Positions 40,669-42,884 of a stretch of DNA of 42,884 nt are shown here, in pieces. How positions within the stretch are numbered: the first letter of the stretch is position 1; each line of letters opens with the position of its first letter. Source of the DNA: an uncultured Butyricicoccus sp. GTDB lineage: Bacteria > Bacillota > Clostridia > Oscillospirales > Butyricicoccaceae. Position numbers and translations under genes: made by a program. The DNA is taken from the NCBI GenBank assembly GCA_904420185.1, contig CAJFUJ010000049.1, positions 1 to 42,884 of the forward strand, in the 5' to 3' direction. Below the pieces are notes generated by a model. That model was not told where the DNA came from and ran no database searches. It worked only from the letters and a program-made list of their open reading frames with translations.

Positions 40669-40723
40669 AATAACACGGTTTGTTGAAACTGCTTGAAAAA
40701 ATGAAAGGAATGGTTTTGTACCG

Positions 40724-41596
40724 ATGAAAAAGAAAAAACTGTTGAGCCTGCTGCTGGCGGGCGTATTGACCTCCACGCTGCTGGCCGGCTGCGGCGGCAA
40801 TGATAATGAACCGGCGGCATCTTCGGGTGCGGCATCTGGCGCGGGTTCGTCTGCGGCCGCAAGCGAGAGCGACCTGGCCTATGTACAAGATAAGGGCACG
40901 CTCATCGTGGGCATCACCGATTTTGCCCCCATGGACTACCGCGATGAAACCACCGGCGAGTGGATCGGTTTTGACGCCGACATGGCCAAGGCCTTTGCCG
41001 AAAGCCTGGGCGTAACCGCCGAGTTCGTCGAGATCAACTGGGACAACAAGATCATGGAGCTGGACACCCAGGCCATTGACGCGGTTTGGAACGGCATGAC
41101 CCTGACCGACGAGGTCACCAGCGCCATGAGCTGCTCGCAGCCCTATGCGCTCAACGCCCAGGTAGTCGTCGTACCCGCCGATGCGGCCGACCAGTACCAA
41201 GACGTGGAATCCATCCAGGACCTGAGCTTTGCTGTTGAGTCGGGCTCGGCCGGACAGGCTGCCGCCGAGGGGTTGGGCCTGAACTTTACCGCCGTGCAGA
41301 CCCAGGCCAACGCGCTGATGGAGGTTTCGTCGGGCGCGTCGGATGCGTGCGTGATCGACCTGCTCATGGCCGGCGCCATGATCGGTGAAGGCACCAGCTA
41401 TCCCGACCTTACATACACCCTGAACCTCAACGAGGCCAACGGCGAGGCGTCGGAGGAATACGGCGTCGGCTTCCGCCAGGGCTCCGACCTGACAGAGGCG
41501 TTTAACGAGTTCTACGCCACCGCCTATGCCGACGGCACGGTCATGGAGCTTGCCACGACCTATGGTGTGCAAGAAGCCATTGTCGAGCCGCAGTAA
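40724..41596 (+). CDS. Polar amino acid ABC transporter substrate-binding lipoprotein
   Basis: Solute-binding lipoprotein of 290 residues, SBP_bac_3 family. Signal peptide with lipobox LLAGC (C23), then a Ser/Ala/Gly linker. The mature domain begins GTLIVGITDFAPMDYRDETT and carries the Asp-rich ligand pocket motif GFDADMAKAFAESLG. Likely ligand is a polar amino acid such as glutamine or cystine; the exact one cannot be told. SD AAAGGA is 14 bases before ATG. It leads an operon with the permease and ATPase. Confidence 0.93.
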   Translation: MKKKKLLSLLLAGVLTSTLLAGCGGNDNEPAASSGAASGAGSSAAASESDLAYVQDKGTLIVGITDFAPMDYRDETTGEWIGFDADMAKAFAESLGVTAEFVEINWDNKIMELDTQAIDAVWNGMTLTDEVTSAMSCSQPYALNAQVVVVPADAADQYQDVESIQDLSFAVESGSAGQAAAEGLGLNFTAVQTQANALMEVSSGASDACVIDLLMAGAMIGEGTSYPDLTYTLNLNEANGEASEEYGVGFRQGSDLTEAFNEFYATAYADGTVMELATTYGVQEAIVEPQ

Positions 41597-41616
41597 GATC
41601 AAGAATAAGGATGCGC

Positions 41617-41643
41617 AAGGCAGAGGGCAGCCCCCTCTGCCTT
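41617..41643 (+). terminator. Hairpin between binding-protein and permease genes
   Basis: AAGGCAGAGGG/CCCTCTGCCTT, an 11-bp stem with loop CAGCC, followed by TGCCTGGC, not a T-run. It probably lowers read-through, or shields the 3' end of the binding-protein mRNA, keeping it in excess over the rest. Confidence 0.6.
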
Positions 41644-41668
41644 TGCCTGGCTTATTAAGGAAGGTACT

Positions 41669-42313
41669 ATGTTAACAACCGTTACACTCAGCCTGCTTGA
41701 AGGCTTTGCAACTACATTTAAACTCTTTGCATTGACGCTGGTGATCGCGCTGCCGCTGGGGCTGATCATCAGCTTTGGCTCGATGAGCCGGTTTACGCCG
41801 CTGCGTGCGTTCGTCAAAACCGTGGTCTGGATCGTCCGCGGCACCCCACTGATGCTGCAAATCATTGCGATTTTTTACGGTCCCGGCCTGCTGTGGGACG
41901 GCGACCTGTTGCCCCGGTTTACCGCAGCGCTGGTTGCGTTTTCCATCAACTATGCCTGCTATTTTTCCGAGATTTTCCGCGGCGGCATCCAGTCCATCCC
42001 GCGTGGGCAATACGAGGCCGGCCTGGTGCTGGGCATGACCCGCAGCCAGATTTTCTTCAAGGTCACCTTGTTGCAGGTGGTCAAGCGGGTCATCCCGCCC
42101 ATGGGCAACGAATTCATCACCTTGGTCAAGGATACCGCTCTGGCCCGTACCATCTCGGTGTACGAGGTGCTGTGGATGGGCGAAAAGTTCATCAAGAGCG
42201 ACGGCCTGATCTGGCCGCTGTTCTACACTGCTGTGTTCTATCTGGCCTTCAACGGCGCACTGACCCTGCTGTTTGGCTGGCTGGAAAAGAAAATGGATTA
42301 TTTCCGCGTGTAA
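41669..42313 (+). CDS. Polar amino acid ABC transporter permease
   Basis: Membrane permease of 214 residues, HisM/GlnP family, five hydrophobic segments. The N-terminal TTFKLFALTLVIALPLGLI and RGTPLMLQ are typical of the family, and the ATPase-coupling EAA loop reads YEAGLVLGMTRSQIFFKVTL. SD GGAAGG precedes ATG. It sits between the binding protein and the ATPase. Confidence 0.95.
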   Translation: MLTTVTLSLLEGFATTFKLFALTLVIALPLGLIISFGSMSRFTPLRAFVKTVVWIVRGTPLMLQIIAIFYGPGLLWDGDLLPRFTAALVAFSINYACYFSEIFRGGIQSIPRGQYEAGLVLGMTRSQIFFKVTLLQVVKRVIPPMGNEFITLVKDTALARTISVYEVLWMGEKFIKSDGLIWPLFYTAVFYLAFNGALTLLFGWLEKKMDYFRV

Positions 42314-42326
42314 AGGAGGCGCCAGA

Positions 42327-42884
<558 letters not shown>

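Overview
The window reads as chromosomal DNA of a spore-forming, GC-rich member of the Clostridia, most like the Oscillospirales (Ruminococcaceae/Butyricicoccaceae) type. The basis is gene content and codon use: spo0A with spoIVB, gpr, spoIIP and a gerA-type receptor operon, together with luxS, ktrA-type RCK, rny, the lepA-hemW pair and strong Shine-Dalgarno sites. No 16S gene is present, so the genus cannot be fixed. I see no CRISPR array, intact transposase, phage gene or replication origin.

Layout. 1-430: a complete tRNA-Arg(CCT) gene, a broken second tRNA-Arg, and a short AT-rich stretch with a large nested hairpin. 433-3901: a thiol-redox patch (ccdA, a TlpA-like thioredoxin and an unknown protein on the minus strand, a divergent thioredoxin-reductase-like flavoprotein, then an FMN oxidoreductase). 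4194-5044: a ktrA-type RCK protein followed by a previously hidden, decayed SMR drug-efflux pseudogene. 5140-9420: a tightly overlapped operon (DUF896, cca, HD protein, yjbQ, alpha/beta hydrolase, OYE-type flavoprotein). 9604-11637: guaB and luxS. 11933-14521: a SLOG/DUF2493 protein, then spoIVB and spo0A, with a Spo0A box upstream of spo0A. 14635-16151: a BlaI-BlaR1-like pair with two operator copies in its promoter. 16443-21060: lepA, hemW, an ACT-domain protein and a UPF0210 protein. 21198-26177: a minus-strand sporulation/germination cluster in the order gpr, spoIIP, gerA, gerC, gerB. 26354-26617: rpsT. 26739-31266: a CPBP protease gene and the pgeF / peptide-binding lipoprotein / mnmA operon. 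31538-33082: rny. 33350-38184: a Gld-like ABC operon (ATPase, permease, GldG-like, DUF4340). 38412-40466: a YhaN/Rad50-like ATPase with two membrane helices. 40724-42884: a polar amino acid ABC transporter, cut by the window end inside its ATPase.

How it fits together. Most genes are housekeeping or sporulation genes. Spo0A and SpoIVB act at entry to sporulation and at the sigma-K checkpoint, SpoIIP in engulfment, GPR and the Ger receptor in germination. CcdA and the TlpA-like protein would carry reducing power outward across the membrane, and the divergent flavoprotein is a candidate electron source inside the cell. The less understood parts are the TrxR-like protein without the usual NADPH motif, the Gld-like ABC operon with a repeat-built ATPase tail, the membrane-inserted YhaN-like ATPase without its nuclease partner, and a cluster of five hairpins between convergent genes. 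Ten of the promoters I can pick out carry a TG-extended -10 element.
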